A program made the position numbers and the translations under genes. A stretch of 64,000 bases of DNA from Hydrogenophaga sp. (lineage in GTDB: Bacteria; Pseudomonadota; Gammaproteobacteria; Burkholderiales; Burkholderiaceae_C). Below are positions 30,951 through 39,102 of the stretch, in pieces. Position 1 is the stretch's first letter, and each line of letters begins with the position of its first letter. Under the pieces are notes generated by a model. The model was given only the letters and a program-made list of their open reading frames with translations. It was not told where the DNA came from and did no database searches. The stretch lies in contig JAEUOT010000055.1 in NCBI GenBank assembly GCA_016790705.1, forward strand, positions 1-64,000. The letters are read 5' to 3'.

Positions 30951-31862
30951 ATGACGAAAAAAATCAAGTGCGCCCTAATCGGGCCCGGCAACATCGGCAC
31001 CGACCTGCTGGCCAAGCTCAAGCGCAGCCCGGTGCTCGAACCGGTGTGGATGGTCGGCATCGACCCCAGCTCGGACGGCCTCAAGCGCGCCGCCGAGATG
31101 GGCATCAAGACCACCGCCGATGGCGTGGACGGGCTGGTCCCGCACATGAAGGCCGACGGCGTGCAGATCGTGTTTGACGCCACCAGCGCCTACGTCCACG
31201 GCGAGAACAGCCGCAAGGTGATCGAGCAGGGCGCGATGATGATCGACCTCACGCCCGCCGCCATCGGCCCCTACTGCGTGCCGCCGGTCAACCTCAAGCA
31301 GCACGTCGGCAAGCGCGAGATGAATGTGAACATGGTCACCTGCGGCGGCCAGGCCACGATCCCGATGGTCGCGGCCGTCAGCCGCGTGCAGCCGGTTGCC
31401 TACGGCGAAATCGTCGCCACCGTGTCCTCGCGCTCGGTCGGTCCCGGCACCCGCAAGAACATCGACGAATTCACCCGCACCACGGCCGGCGCGGTCGAGA
31501 AGGTCGGCGGCGCCAAGAAGGGCAAGGCCATCATCATCATCAACCCGGCCGACCCGCCGCTGATCATGCGCGACACGGTGCACTGCCTGGTCGATGGCAC
31601 GCCCGACGAAGCCGCGATCACGAAGTCCATCCACGACATGATCAAGGAAGTGCAGAAGTACGTGCCGGGCTACAAGCTGGTCAACGGTCCTGTCTTCGAC
31701 GGCCAGCGCGTCTCCGTCTTCCTCGAAGTCGAAGGCCTGGGCGACTACCTGCCCAAGTACGCGGGCAACCTCGACATCATGACCGCCGCCGCCGCGCGCA
31801 CGGCCGAGATGTTCGCCGAAGAGATTCTCAAGGGCGAGCTGGTGCTCACCCCCACCGTCTGA
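30951..31862 (+). CDS. dmpF: Acetaldehyde dehydrogenase (acylating)
   Basis: 303 aa, converts acetaldehyde channelled from DmpG to acetyl-CoA with NAD+ and CoA. Starts [20 protein letters not shown] with the GxGxxG NAD site, and has the catalytic Cys in [12 protein letters not shown]. Length is typical. Gene order F-G, 17 bp apart, matches the bifunctional aldolase-dehydrogenase complex. Confidence 0.96.
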   Translation: MTKKIKCALIGPGNIGTDLLAKLKRSPVLEPVWMVGIDPSSDGLKRAAEMGIKTTADGVDGLVPHMKADGVQIVFDATSAYVHGENSRKVIEQGAMMIDLTPAAIGPYCVPPVNLKQHVGKREMNVNMVTCGGQATIPMVAAVSRVQPVAYGEIVATVSSRSVGPGTRKNIDEFTRTTAGAVEKVGGAKKGKAIIIINPADPPLIMRDTVHCLVDGTPDEAAITKSIHDMIKEVQKYVPGYKLVNGPVFDGQRVSVFLEVEGLGDYLPKYAGNLDIMTAAAARTAEMFAEEILKGELVLTPTV

Positions 31863-31879
31863 TTCCGGAGCACGACACC

Positions 31880-32920
31880 ATGAGCCAGAAAAAAATCACC
31901 TTGCACGACATGACCCTGCGCGACGGGATGCACCCCAAGCGCCACCTGATGACGCTCGACCAGATGAAGAGCATCGCCCAAGGCCTGGACGCCGCGGGCG
32001 TGCCGCTGATCGAGGTCACGCACGGCGACGGCCTGGGCGGCAGTTCGGTCAACTACGGCTTCCCGGCCCACACCGACGAGGAATATCTCGGCACCGTGAT
32101 TCCGCTGATGAAGCAGGCCAAGGTCTCGGCCCTGCTGCTGCCCGGCATCGGCACCGTCGACCACCTGAAGATGGCGCACGGCCTGGGCGTACACACCATC
32201 CGTGTCGCCACCCACTGCACCGAGGCCGACGTCAGCGAGCAGCACATCACCATGGCGCGCAAGCTCGACATGGACACCGTCGGCTTCCTGATGATGGCCC
32301 ACATGAACAGCCCAGAGGGCCTGGTCACGCAGGCCAAGCTGATGGAGAGCTACGGCGCCAACTGCATCTACGTCACCGACTCCGCTGGCTACATGCTGCC
32401 CGGTGACGTGAAGGCCCGGCTGCAGGCCGTGCGCGACGCGCTCAAGCCCGAGACCGAGCTGGGCTTCCACGGCCACCACAACCTCGCGATGGGCATCGCC
32501 AACTCGGTTGCCGCGATCGAGTGCGGCGCCACCCGCATCGACGCCGCCGCCGCCGGCCTCGGCGCGGGCGCGGGCAACACGCCGATGGAGGTGCTGGTCG
32601 CCGTGCTCGACCGCATGGGCGTGCAGACCGGCGTCGACGTCTGGAAGATCCAGGACGTCGCCGAAGACCTCGTGTTCCCGATCATGGACTTCCCGATCCG
32701 CATCGACCGCGACGCGCTGACGCTGGGCTACGCCGGCGTCTACGGCAGCTTCCTGCTGTTCGCCAAGCGCGCCGCCGTCAAGTACGGCCTGTCGGCGCGC
32801 GACATCCTGGTCGAGCTTGGCCGCAAGAAGATGGTCGGCGGCCAGGAAGACATGATCGAAGACACCGCGATGACCATGGCGCGCGAGCGCGACGCCCGCA
32901 ACCAGAAAAAGGCCGCCTGA
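31880..32920 (+). CDS. dmpG: 4-hydroxy-2-oxovalerate aldolase
   Basis: 346 aa, Mn2+-dependent aldolase that splits 4-hydroxy-2-oxovalerate to pyruvate and acetaldehyde and passes the aldehyde to DmpF. The N-terminus has [14 protein letters not shown] with the catalytic Arg/Asp; [15 protein letters not shown] contains the metal-binding His pair. The C-terminal domain that contacts DmpF is complete. Ends 10 bp before the Bug-type gene. Confidence 0.96.
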   Translation: MSQKKITLHDMTLRDGMHPKRHLMTLDQMKSIAQGLDAAGVPLIEVTHGDGLGGSSVNYGFPAHTDEEYLGTVIPLMKQAKVSALLLPGIGTVDHLKMAHGLGVHTIRVATHCTEADVSEQHITMARKLDMDTVGFLMMAHMNSPEGLVTQAKLMESYGANCIYVTDSAGYMLPGDVKARLQAVRDALKPETELGFHGHHNLAMGIANSVAAIECGATRIDAAAAGLGAGAGNTPMEVLVAVLDRMGVQTGVDVWKIQDVAEDLVFPIMDFPIRIDRDALTLGYAGVYGSFLLFAKRAAVKYGLSARDILVELGRKKMVGGQEDMIEDTAMTMARERDARNQKKAA

Positions 32921-32930
32921 GGAAAACCCC

Positions 32931-33911
32931 ATGATGCAACGCAGACACTTCATCGCATCCGTGGGCGCCGGCATGGCCCTGAGCCCTGTGGCCGGTTGGT
33001 CGCAGGACGCCTACCCCGCCCGCCCCGTCAAGCTCATCGTTCCGTTCCCGCCCGGCGGGCCGACCGACATCATGGGCCGCACCGCCGCCAAGGCCATGGC
33101 CGACGCGCTGGGCCAGTCCTTCGTGGTCGAGAACAGGGCCGGCGCGGGCGGCAACATCGGCACTGACGCCGTGGCCAAGGCCGCACCCGACGGCTACACC
33201 ATCGGTCTCTCGGCGATCAGCAGCCTGGCCATCGCGCCCTACATGTACGACAAGCTGCCGTTCCAGGTCGAGAAGGACTTCGCCCCGATCTCGCTGGTCG
33301 GCACCACGCCCTGCGTGGTCGTCGTGCACCCGAGCGCGCCCTTCAACGACCTCAAGGGCCTGGTCGCTTACGCCAAGGCCAACCCGGGCAAGCTCGGCTA
33401 CGCCACCTCGGGCATCGGCACCAGCAACCACCTCGCCGCAGAACTGCTGCAGTCGGTCGCGGGCATCCAGCTCACCAACATCCCCTACAAGGGATCGAGC
33501 CAGATCGTGCCCGACCTGCTCTCGGGCACGGTGATCATGAGCATGGAAAGCTCGCTGGCGACCACGCTGCAGCACATCCGCTCGGGCAAGCTCAAGGCGC
33601 TGGCGGTGTCCTCGCCCGCACGGTCCACCGCGCTGCCCGACGTGCCGACGATTGCCGAGTCCGGCTACCCCGGCTTTGCGGTCGAGACCTGGTTCGGCCT
33701 GGTCGCCCCCGCCGCCACCCCGCCGGCCATCGTGCAGAAGCTGCACGACGCTTGGGCCAAGGGCGCGAAGACCGCCGAAGCCAAGACCGCGTTCGACAAC
33801 ATCTCCGGCAACCTGCGCGTCACGACGCCACAAGAGTTCGGCGCCTTCATCAAGGCGGAGAACGCGCGCTGGGGTGCCCTGATCCGCAAGCTGGACATCA
33901 AAGCCGACTGA
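32931..33911 (+). CDS. Bug-type (TctC) periplasmic solute-binding protein
   Basis: 326 aa extracytoplasmic solute-binding protein of the Bug/TctC family, which is strongly expanded in Burkholderiales. It has a signal peptide with a twin-Arg-like MMQRRHFIASVG start and cleavage near GWSQDAYP, then the family core PVKLIVPFPPGGPTDIMGR and AGAGGNIGTDAVAKA. No TctA/TctB membrane genes lie nearby, as usual for orphan Bug genes. Location inside the phenol operon suggests it binds an aromatic or pathway acid, by inference only. Confidence 0.92.
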   Translation: MMQRRHFIASVGAGMALSPVAGWSQDAYPARPVKLIVPFPPGGPTDIMGRTAAKAMADALGQSFVVENRAGAGGNIGTDAVAKAAPDGYTIGLSAISSLAIAPYMYDKLPFQVEKDFAPISLVGTTPCVVVVHPSAPFNDLKGLVAYAKANPGKLGYATSGIGTSNHLAAELLQSVAGIQLTNIPYKGSSQIVPDLLSGTVIMSMESSLATTLQHIRSGKLKALAVSSPARSTALPDVPTIAESGYPGFAVETWFGLVAPAATPPAIVQKLHDAWAKGAKTAEAKTAFDNISGNLRVTTPQEFGAFIKAENARWGALIRKLDIKAD

Positions 33912-33932
33912 CCCCACCGGAGCACCACCACC

Positions 33933-34124
33933 ATGCCATTCGCCCAGATCTACATGCTCGAAGGCCGCACCCCCGAACAGAAGAAGGCCGTGATCGAAAA
34001 GGTCACCCAGGCACTGCACGAGGCCACCGACGCAAAGAAGGAAACCATCCGCGTCTGGATCCACGAGATGCCCAAGGAGAACTGGGGCATCGCGGGGGTG
34101 TCCGCCAAGGACCTGGGCCGCTAG
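33933..34124 (+). CDS. dmpI: 4-oxalocrotonate tautomerase
   Basis: 63 aa (62 after Met removal), converts 2-hydroxymuconate to 2-oxo-3-hexenedioate for DmpH. It starts M-P-FAQIYMLEGRTPEQKKAV, with the catalytic N-terminal proline exposed after Met removal. Arg residues in GRTPEQ and the VWIHEMPKENWG segment are family features. Preceded by a CGGAG site and followed 10 bp later by another hydratase-family gene. Confidence 0.94.
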   Translation: MPFAQIYMLEGRTPEQKKAVIEKVTQALHEATDAKKETIRVWIHEMPKENWGIAGVSAKDLGR

Positions 34125-34134
34125 GGTCCGCGCC

Positions 34135-34962
34135 ATGACCACGCCCGACGCCGTGGTCATGGCAGCCGCCGAGGCGATCTGGGCCGCCCGCCAGGCCGGG
34201 CGCACGCTCGACGCCGAAGCCACCATCGGCACACCCGACCTCGCCACCGCCTACGCCATCCAGCGCGCGCTGCTCGCGCTGCGCCTCGCCGCCGGCGAGC
34301 GCGTGGTCGGCTGGAAGCTGGGCTACACCTCGGAGGTGATGCGCCGCCAGATGGGCATTGACCGACCGAACTTCGGACCGCTGACGGACCGGATGCTGCT
34401 CGGTTCGGGCGACGCGGTGCACGAGCGCCTGGTGCAGCCACGCGTGGAGCCCGAGATCGGGCTGCGCCTGAAGACCGCCCTCGACGCGCGGCACTCGCCC
34501 ATCGACCGCCACACCGTGGCCGCCGCCGTGGAAGGCGCCTACGCCTGCCTCGAAGTCGTGCACTCCACCTGGACCGGCTACCGCTTCAACCTCGAACAGA
34601 ACACCGCCGACAACTCGTCGGCCGGCCAGGTCGTTGTTGGCCCGCGTCTGCCGGTGACGGACTTGATGGCGCTTGACACCGTGGCGGTGCGGCTGAGCGA
34701 CGGGGACCGCGCGCTGGGGGAGGGCGTGGGCGCCGACGCCGATGGGCATCCGCTGGATGCGGTGGCGCGGTTGGTGCGGGAACTGGCTGCGAATGGTCAG
34801 CGGCTGGAGGCGGGGGATCTGGTGATCACCGGGGGGTTGACGAAGGCTTGTGGGCTGGAGGTGGGTGGGCGGTTGGTGGGGGTGTTTTTGATGAGGGGAG
34901 CTTGGTCGATCGAGTTAGCAGTCCTTCGCCACTGTGTGTTAGCTGGACGCTCAAGAAAATGA
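34135..34962 (+). CDS. 2-keto-4-pentenoate hydratase-family paralog with altered C-terminus
   Basis: 275 aa. Hydratase/decarboxylase superfamily: VGWKLGYTSEVMRRQMG, QPRVEPEIGLRLK, EVVHSTWTGYRFNLEQNTADN. Up to ITGGLTKACGLEVGGRLVGVF it aligns with dmpE/dmpH. After that (from about 34890) the usual GxVxxRF ending is missing and an unrelated tail follows (LMRGAWSIELAVLRHC...). The base composition also changes there. The protein may be dead or altered. Its stop codon overlaps the ATG of a 37-codon ORF (ATGA). Confidence 0.75.
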   Translation: MTTPDAVVMAAAEAIWAARQAGRTLDAEATIGTPDLATAYAIQRALLALRLAAGERVVGWKLGYTSEVMRRQMGIDRPNFGPLTDRMLLGSGDAVHERLVQPRVEPEIGLRLKTALDARHSPIDRHTVAAAVEGAYACLEVVHSTWTGYRFNLEQNTADNSSAGQVVVGPRLPVTDLMALDTVAVRLSDGDRALGEGVGADADGHPLDAVARLVRELAANGQRLEAGDLVITGGLTKACGLEVGGRLVGVFLMRGAWSIELAVLRHCVLAGRSRK

Positions 34963-35072
34963 AGGACGAAGGCGCGGCGCCAGCAAAGGCGATACCCGCC
35001 ATCCATCGACTTCTCCAACCGCTGGTTAAAGATACTGAGAGGATCTCCATTTATCGAAGAGCTTGCGCATGA
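34959..35072 (+). CDS. Possible 37-aa ORF coupled to both neighbours
   Basis: An ATG at 34959 overlaps the stop of the hydratase gene (ATGA), and its own stop overlaps the ATG of the next gene (ATGA). The peptide (MKDEGAAPAKAIPAIHRLLQ...) resembles nothing I recognise and has no strong ribosome-binding site. The double ATGA overlap is the only support. It may be a translational linker or chance. Confidence 0.3.
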   Translation: MKDEGAAPAKAIPAIHRLLQPLVKDTERISIYRRACA

Positions 35073-36310
35073 CCAAGGGTTCTGCGCCAAGAACCAACAT
35101 GCACCTCCTTGCCTCGCACTACAGATCAGAGTTCTTAGCTACTCCGCAGTTGGTCCGCATCGACTACGCAAAGGGCTCGAACGGTTTCGAGCCGACTTTG
35201 CTTCTGAAGGTAAGCACGCTGGTCATCAAATACATTGCACTTGGTGCACCACTGCAACTGCTCTTAGGCCGCGTGCGCGACCGTCTTATGTACGCAGTGA
35301 CCGTGCGTGACGATGCCGCAAAGCCCGCAATGCTGTGGTCAGTCGTTGAGACTGAAGCTGAAGTCATTGCGCTGAAGACCTTGGTTGCTGGACAGTCCTT
35401 CCCTGTTTTTCTGTTCAACGAACTTGCTCTGAATGTCGCCTGGTCCACAGGCAAAGGCAACTTCACTGCCAACGCGATCGAATGGATCAGCATCGCAACG
35501 CTCGGGAAAACAGAGTACCCCGAGATAGCCGATCTAGCAGATGGTCTGCTCGAGCGAGCGTTCAAGGGCACCGCATCTACGAGCGAACTGCTTACCACCG
35601 ACATTGAGATTGCTGAGACTTGGCACCCCGTCTTCAATCACTTCATAACAAGTCACGGGACCGATAGCCCGATAGACATTTTCAGTAGGGACGAGGGCGG
35701 CCAGCAGGAGCAGCTCGCTATCTGGCTGACAGATAGCCTGAGCCCTCAAAGGGTTCATCACAGTCCGCAGGTTCCAGTTGGAAGGAGACAACGCGAACTT
35801 ACCGACATTCTTTTCAGCCATGACCATGGCGCGGTGCTGATCGAGTCAAAGGCCCTCACGGTATTCAATCGTGAGAACTTGCCTGACCGCGCTAAGCTGG
35901 CAAAGGATGTTTCTCAGCATGTGGCGAAGGCTGCGCGCCAACTACGCGGAGCCATCCGAAAGATCAAAGACGGCGCACCAGTCACCACGAGATCCGGCGC
36001 GCCCATTGATGTCGAGCGTTCGCAACCAGCGCATGCAGTGGTACTCATTCCTGAGTTCGGATTGATCGAAGACGAAGCGAACTTTGACCCGGAGTTCATC
36101 GCAGATTTCATGAAGGCAACCGGCGGCTTCATTCACTTACTGGACCTTGCAGAACTGCTTCGTGTGGTTCAAGCCGCCGAAATGCTATCTCGGGGAAGCA
36201 CCAAGATCACCAAGCTGATGGCGTTTGACTACTACCTGATTGAGCGGGCGAAACACGCACACAAAGCTGAGACGCTTTGCATCGAGGTTCTGTTGCACCT
36301 TCAGGAGTAG
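35069..36310 (+). CDS. Hypothetical protein with a PD-(D/E)XK-like nuclease motif
   Basis: 413 aa, started at the ATG 35069 (MTKGSAPRTNMHLLASHYRS); a TTG two codons earlier is also in frame. Residues 243-262 read ELTDILFS...AVLIESKAL, giving E243, D246 and E259-x-K261. That is the acidic core of restriction-endonuclease-fold proteins. The rest is unrecognised. Codon use and base composition differ from the GC-rich flanks (many A/T-ending codons), so the gene is likely acquired. No methylase, helicase or second defence gene is adjacent. Confidence 0.7.
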   Translation: MTKGSAPRTNMHLLASHYRSEFLATPQLVRIDYAKGSNGFEPTLLLKVSTLVIKYIALGAPLQLLLGRVRDRLMYAVTVRDDAAKPAMLWSVVETEAEVIALKTLVAGQSFPVFLFNELALNVAWSTGKGNFTANAIEWISIATLGKTEYPEIADLADGLLERAFKGTASTSELLTTDIEIAETWHPVFNHFITSHGTDSPIDIFSRDEGGQQEQLAIWLTDSLSPQRVHHSPQVPVGRRQRELTDILFSHDHGAVLIESKALTVFNRENLPDRAKLAKDVSQHVAKAARQLRGAIRKIKDGAPVTTRSGAPIDVERSQPAHAVVLIPEFGLIEDEANFDPEFIADFMKATGGFIHLLDLAELLRVVQAAEMLSRGSTKITKLMAFDYYLIERAKHAHKAETLCIEVLLHLQE

Positions 36311-36343
36311 GTGGCTGCCTCCCCATTTGGATGCCCCGTTAAC

Positions 36344-36675
36344 TCAGTACCCACCCGACGGAGCAGCCGGCGTCTTTGCAGCCTCCGCACCAAACCGCTG
36401 CACCAGCCCCGTCGCCGCCTTCACCAGCAGCGTCGTGTCCACCCCCACCGCCAAGAACAGAGCACTCGCGTCGAGGTACTGCTGCGCCAGCGCCGGGTCG
36501 GTGGCGAGGACGCTGGCGGCGCGCGCGGAGGTGATGCCATCGAGGATCACTTTCTGCACAGCGGGTTGCCCGGGCTGGCTGCGGTAGCCCATGCTGACCG
36601 ACAGGTCGGCTGGGCCGAAGAACACGCCGTCCACGCCCGCTGTCTCGGCAATCGCCTTGAGGTTGTTCACCCCTG
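36344..36675 (-). pseudogene. Truncated hpaI 3' fragment 1
   Basis: The last 108 codons match the C-terminal 40% of the intact hpaI at 42987-43796 nearly residue for residue, ending in the same APSGGY tail. A short in-frame deletion removes the GKAAG segment. At about 36673 the match stops abruptly, where the fic gene 3' end begins. The catalytic N-terminal part is missing, so the product cannot be an aldolase. Confidence 0.85.
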
Positions 36676-38175
36676 ATCTGAATCGTCCAGCAATTCCCCC
36701 CGCATCGCCCTCGCGACCGCGCGCTCTACCGCATCCAGCACATGCGCCTGCACCCTGTCCGCATAGCGTTTGCGTCGGTTGTTGGACAACGTGCCGCCGT
36801 TCTGGAAGATGGTCACGATCAGCGTCGCGAGATCGCTGCCTCGCAGGTCGTGACGGTCGTTGATGTGGCGCTTGACTCGGTCGAACAGACCGAGGAATTC
36901 CACCTCCTGACGCATGTGGGTGTCGAGTGACGCCTCGGCCATGGCAAGGGTAAAGGTCACCGCCTCGGTCAGGTCCATGTGGCGGAACCAGATGTCTGCC
37001 TCGGGCGCCCAGTCGTAGGTGTAGTGTTCGTCACCGGCCCAGGTCACCTGACAGAGTTGCCTCGCGGGTTGACTGAAAGCGGTCAGCGCCTGGAGGTAGT
37101 CGGCCTCATGCTTTTTCATGGCCACCGAGATCGGCAGCAGGAACTGCGGCGGCAAGCGGCCCGACTGGCCCAGGCAGTGGTGGATGAGGTAGCGCGAGAG
37201 GCGCCCGTTGCCGTCCATGAAGGGGTGGATGAAGACGAAGGCGAACGACACCACGCCCGCGTGCACCAGCGAGTCCAGCGTGGCGGGTGGCTGGTTTGCC
37301 AGTCGCATCAGGCCGTCCATCAATTCCACCGCCAGTTCGGGCTCGGGCGGCACATAGGTCACGCCCGCGGCGCCGGGCACGTCGCGTTGCAGCCGGTTCT
37401 GCTCAGTGCGGAACTGGACGGCCTTGTCGAAGGGGTTGGAGATGGCTGCGTTTTGCAACTCCACCAACAAGTCTTCGGTCAGCGGGCGCGGTTCGTGGGC
37501 GCGCCGGAGCAGGGCCGCAAACCGGGTGGCTTTGTCGGCCGAGGGGGCCTCGCCTTCGATGGCAAAGGAGCCTTCGGTTTCGCTGAGGTAGGCCCAATTG
37601 AGCGCACGCTCCAGCATGGCCTGGCCCACCGATTGGGCAAACGCCTGGGCCTGACCAAGGATGTCCTTGCCGATCAGGGTATTGAGCGCCGGGGTCTTGC
37701 GCACGACCGGGCAGAAATGCATGTCCCCCAGGCCGTTGAACACGATACGCCAGCGGGCGTCTCGATGAGCCGGCCCCACAAAGTAGTGCGCCGGGTCGAA
37801 CAGCGGCGCATAGGGGGCTGTGGAACAGAAGTCGTCCAGCCCCGGCAGGCGCTGCTGGTGCAGACGCTCCCACAGGTGCCCGAGCTTGCGGCCGTAGAGA
37901 CTGTTGGGGGTGGCCTGCACCCAGGCCACCAACTCAGCAGGGGGAATGTCGCGCAGGGCGCTCAGGAGCAGGTCCAGCCGGACGCCTTCGTGCTTGAGAG
38001 CGAACAGAGCGTGATGCAACAAACTGGCCTCGGGCGCCTGCCTGAGGGGCACCAGCATGGCGCCGTCTTCCAGACGCTCAATGCGGCTGACCGGCGCCAG
38101 CCGCGCCCGCTGGGCACCCAGGAAATCCGGGGCGTCTATGGTTTGCTGGATCCAGGCGTAGCCGACGTCGCTCAT
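36667..38175 (-). CDS. Fic family protein (AMP-transferase type)
   Basis: 502 aa. It contains the complete Fic active-site motif HPFMDGNGRLSR (317-328), with the catalytic His and the nucleotide-binding GNGR. An N-terminal inhibitory motif [S/T]xxxE[G/N] is present as SFAIEG (203-208), so this is a self-inhibited Fic that AMPylates (or otherwise modifies) proteins when relieved. The C-terminal 120 residues are helical with a conserved basic end. The start ATG lies 29 bp from the first TCTTCAG repeat. No antitoxin partner gene is visible. Confidence 0.92.
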   Translation of the reverse strand: MSDVGYAWIQQTIDAPDFLGAQRARLAPVSRIERLEDGAMLVPLRQAPEASLLHHALFALKHEGVRLDLLLSALRDIPPAELVAWVQATPNSLYGRKLGHLWERLHQQRLPGLDDFCSTAPYAPLFDPAHYFVGPAHRDARWRIVFNGLGDMHFCPVVRKTPALNTLIGKDILGQAQAFAQSVGQAMLERALNWAYLSETEGSFAIEGEAPSADKATRFAALLRRAHEPRPLTEDLLVELQNAAISNPFDKAVQFRTEQNRLQRDVPGAAGVTYVPPEPELAVELMDGLMRLANQPPATLDSLVHAGVVSFAFVFIHPFMDGNGRLSRYLIHHCLGQSGRLPPQFLLPISVAMKKHEADYLQALTAFSQPARQLCQVTWAGDEHYTYDWAPEADIWFRHMDLTEAVTFTLAMAEASLDTHMRQEVEFLGLFDRVKRHINDRHDLRGSDLATLIVTIFQNGGTLSNNRRKRYADRVQAHVLDAVERAVARAMRGELLDDSDQG

Positions 38176-38203
38176 GTTGGCGGGAGGGTGGTGGCTGTAA
38201 AAA

Positions 38204-38376
38204 TCTTCAGATTCTTGAAATTATCTTCAGAATAGGATCTAACGAAGAATTTTTCTTCAGATCTTGACCAGCCCACCGCCACACCAACCGCATCAGAAGA
38301 CTTCAGCCTTGCTGGAAAATCTTCAGCCGCCGGGTTTTTTCTTCAGAAACCAGCCTAATGAGGTTTTTTTCTTCAG
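38204..38376. repeat. Phased TCTTCAG repeat array upstream of fic
   Basis: Seven copies of (T/A)CTTCAG at 38204, 38224, 38254, 38300, 38320, 38340 and 38370. Spacings are 20, 30, 46, 20, 20 and 30 bp, close to multiples of the helical turn apart from the 46. Several copies are preceded by runs of T. The array covers -29 to -200 of the fic gene and fills the spacer up to the DUF2007 gene. A binding array or a processed-transcript repeat are the main possibilities. Confidence 0.75.
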
Positions 38377-38407
38377 GCTCGGGTGCAGAACGATCCGTTG
38401 TCGGGAT

Positions 38408-38764
38408 TCAACGCGCCGCAAGCAGCGCAACCAAAGCCGCGCCCAGGAACAGCACCAACACGATCCCCAGCAGGGCACGGCTGATCGTTCGGTGAGCAGC
38501 CCTTTGAGCGGATGGATCATGGATGTGAGCCGCGAAGTCGCCAGGGTTCACCCGGTGAAGCACCCTGTGCTCCGGGTTGTTCAGCAGCTGGATGGCGTCG
38601 GCATGCTGCGCGTCGATCGCTGCAAACACCAAATGCCGGGTGGGCACGCCTGGTCGGACGCTGGGCGGGGACTGCACGATCACTGCGATACCTGATCGCT
38701 CCAGTCGCTGGCGCAAATCATCTGCGGCCTCGCTGGTGTGAAAAGAGCTGATCAGCTTCATCAA
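38408..38764 (-). CDS. DUF2007-like protein with C-terminal membrane helix
   Basis: 118 aa, starting MMKLISSFHTSEAADDLRQR. The N-terminal ferredoxin-like DUF2007 domain (related to PII-like signal-transducing folds) has the typical ADDLRQRLERSGIAVIVQS opening, followed by a HVFAAIDAQHADAIQLLN-type segment, and one C-terminal transmembrane helix (LLGIVLVLFLGAALVALLAA). Function unknown. Minus strand, upstream of fic with the repeat array in between, so possibly co-transcribed. Confidence 0.7.
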   Translation of the reverse strand: MMKLISSFHTSEAADDLRQRLERSGIAVIVQSPPSVRPGVPTRHLVFAAIDAQHADAIQLLNNPEHRVLHRVNPGDFAAHIHDPSAQRAAHRTISRALLGIVLVLFLGAALVALLAAR

Positions 38765-38859
38765 AGTCTGGGGTTAGTCAGCAAGGGCGGAGCCCTTCCA
38801 TGAAAGCAGAGGTTACACGCCTGGAAAAGAGCACCTCCGCTCAAGTTCCTCAGCAGCTC

Positions 38860-39025
38860 AATACCCGCCTGACGACCCGGCCACCGCCTTCACCAGCAGC
38901 GTCGACTCTCTGCTGCGCCAACGCCGGGTCGGTGGTGAGGATGCCGACGGCCTTACCGGGAGGCACGGTGGCGATGCCCTCGAGGATGACTTCCTGCACC
39001 AACCCACACATCTGACCGTTGGTGT
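38860..39025 (-). pseudogene. hpaI fragment 2, with internal deletions
   Basis: The DNA matches hpaI 3' sequence in blocks: the TACCCGCCTGACG end, the CACCGCCTTCACCAGCAGCGTCG block, a CCAACGCCGGGTCGGTGG block and a terminal CACATCTGACCGTTGG block. The parts in between are deleted. Same orientation as the intact gene. Not translatable as an aldolase. With the LexA-type box it occupies the 338-bp spacer between the DUF2007 and VOC genes. Confidence 0.75.
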
Positions 39026-39043
39026 CAGTCCTTGCGCTTTGCA

Positions 39044-39059
39044 CTGTTTATAAATACAG
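39044..39059. promoter_or_regulatory. LexA-type box CTGT-N8-ACAG
   Basis: CTGTTTATAAATACAG, a perfect CTGT-N8-ACAG with an AT-rich centre; the palindrome extends one further base each side. It matches the SOS box of beta/gammaproteobacteria and lies 43 bp upstream of the VOC gene start, where it would overlap a promoter. Confidence 0.6.
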
Positions 39060-39102
39060 TTTCAAAGCACTGCTTCATTCACCAAACCATCAGGAGGCCC
39101 CC

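Noticed and set aside
36344-36670. Second functional HpaI aldolase
   Set aside because: Only the C-terminal part is present; the catalytic N-terminal half is missing.
38204-38376. CRISPR array
   Set aside because: The TCTTCAG repeat is only 7 bp, spacing is irregular and no cas gene is near.
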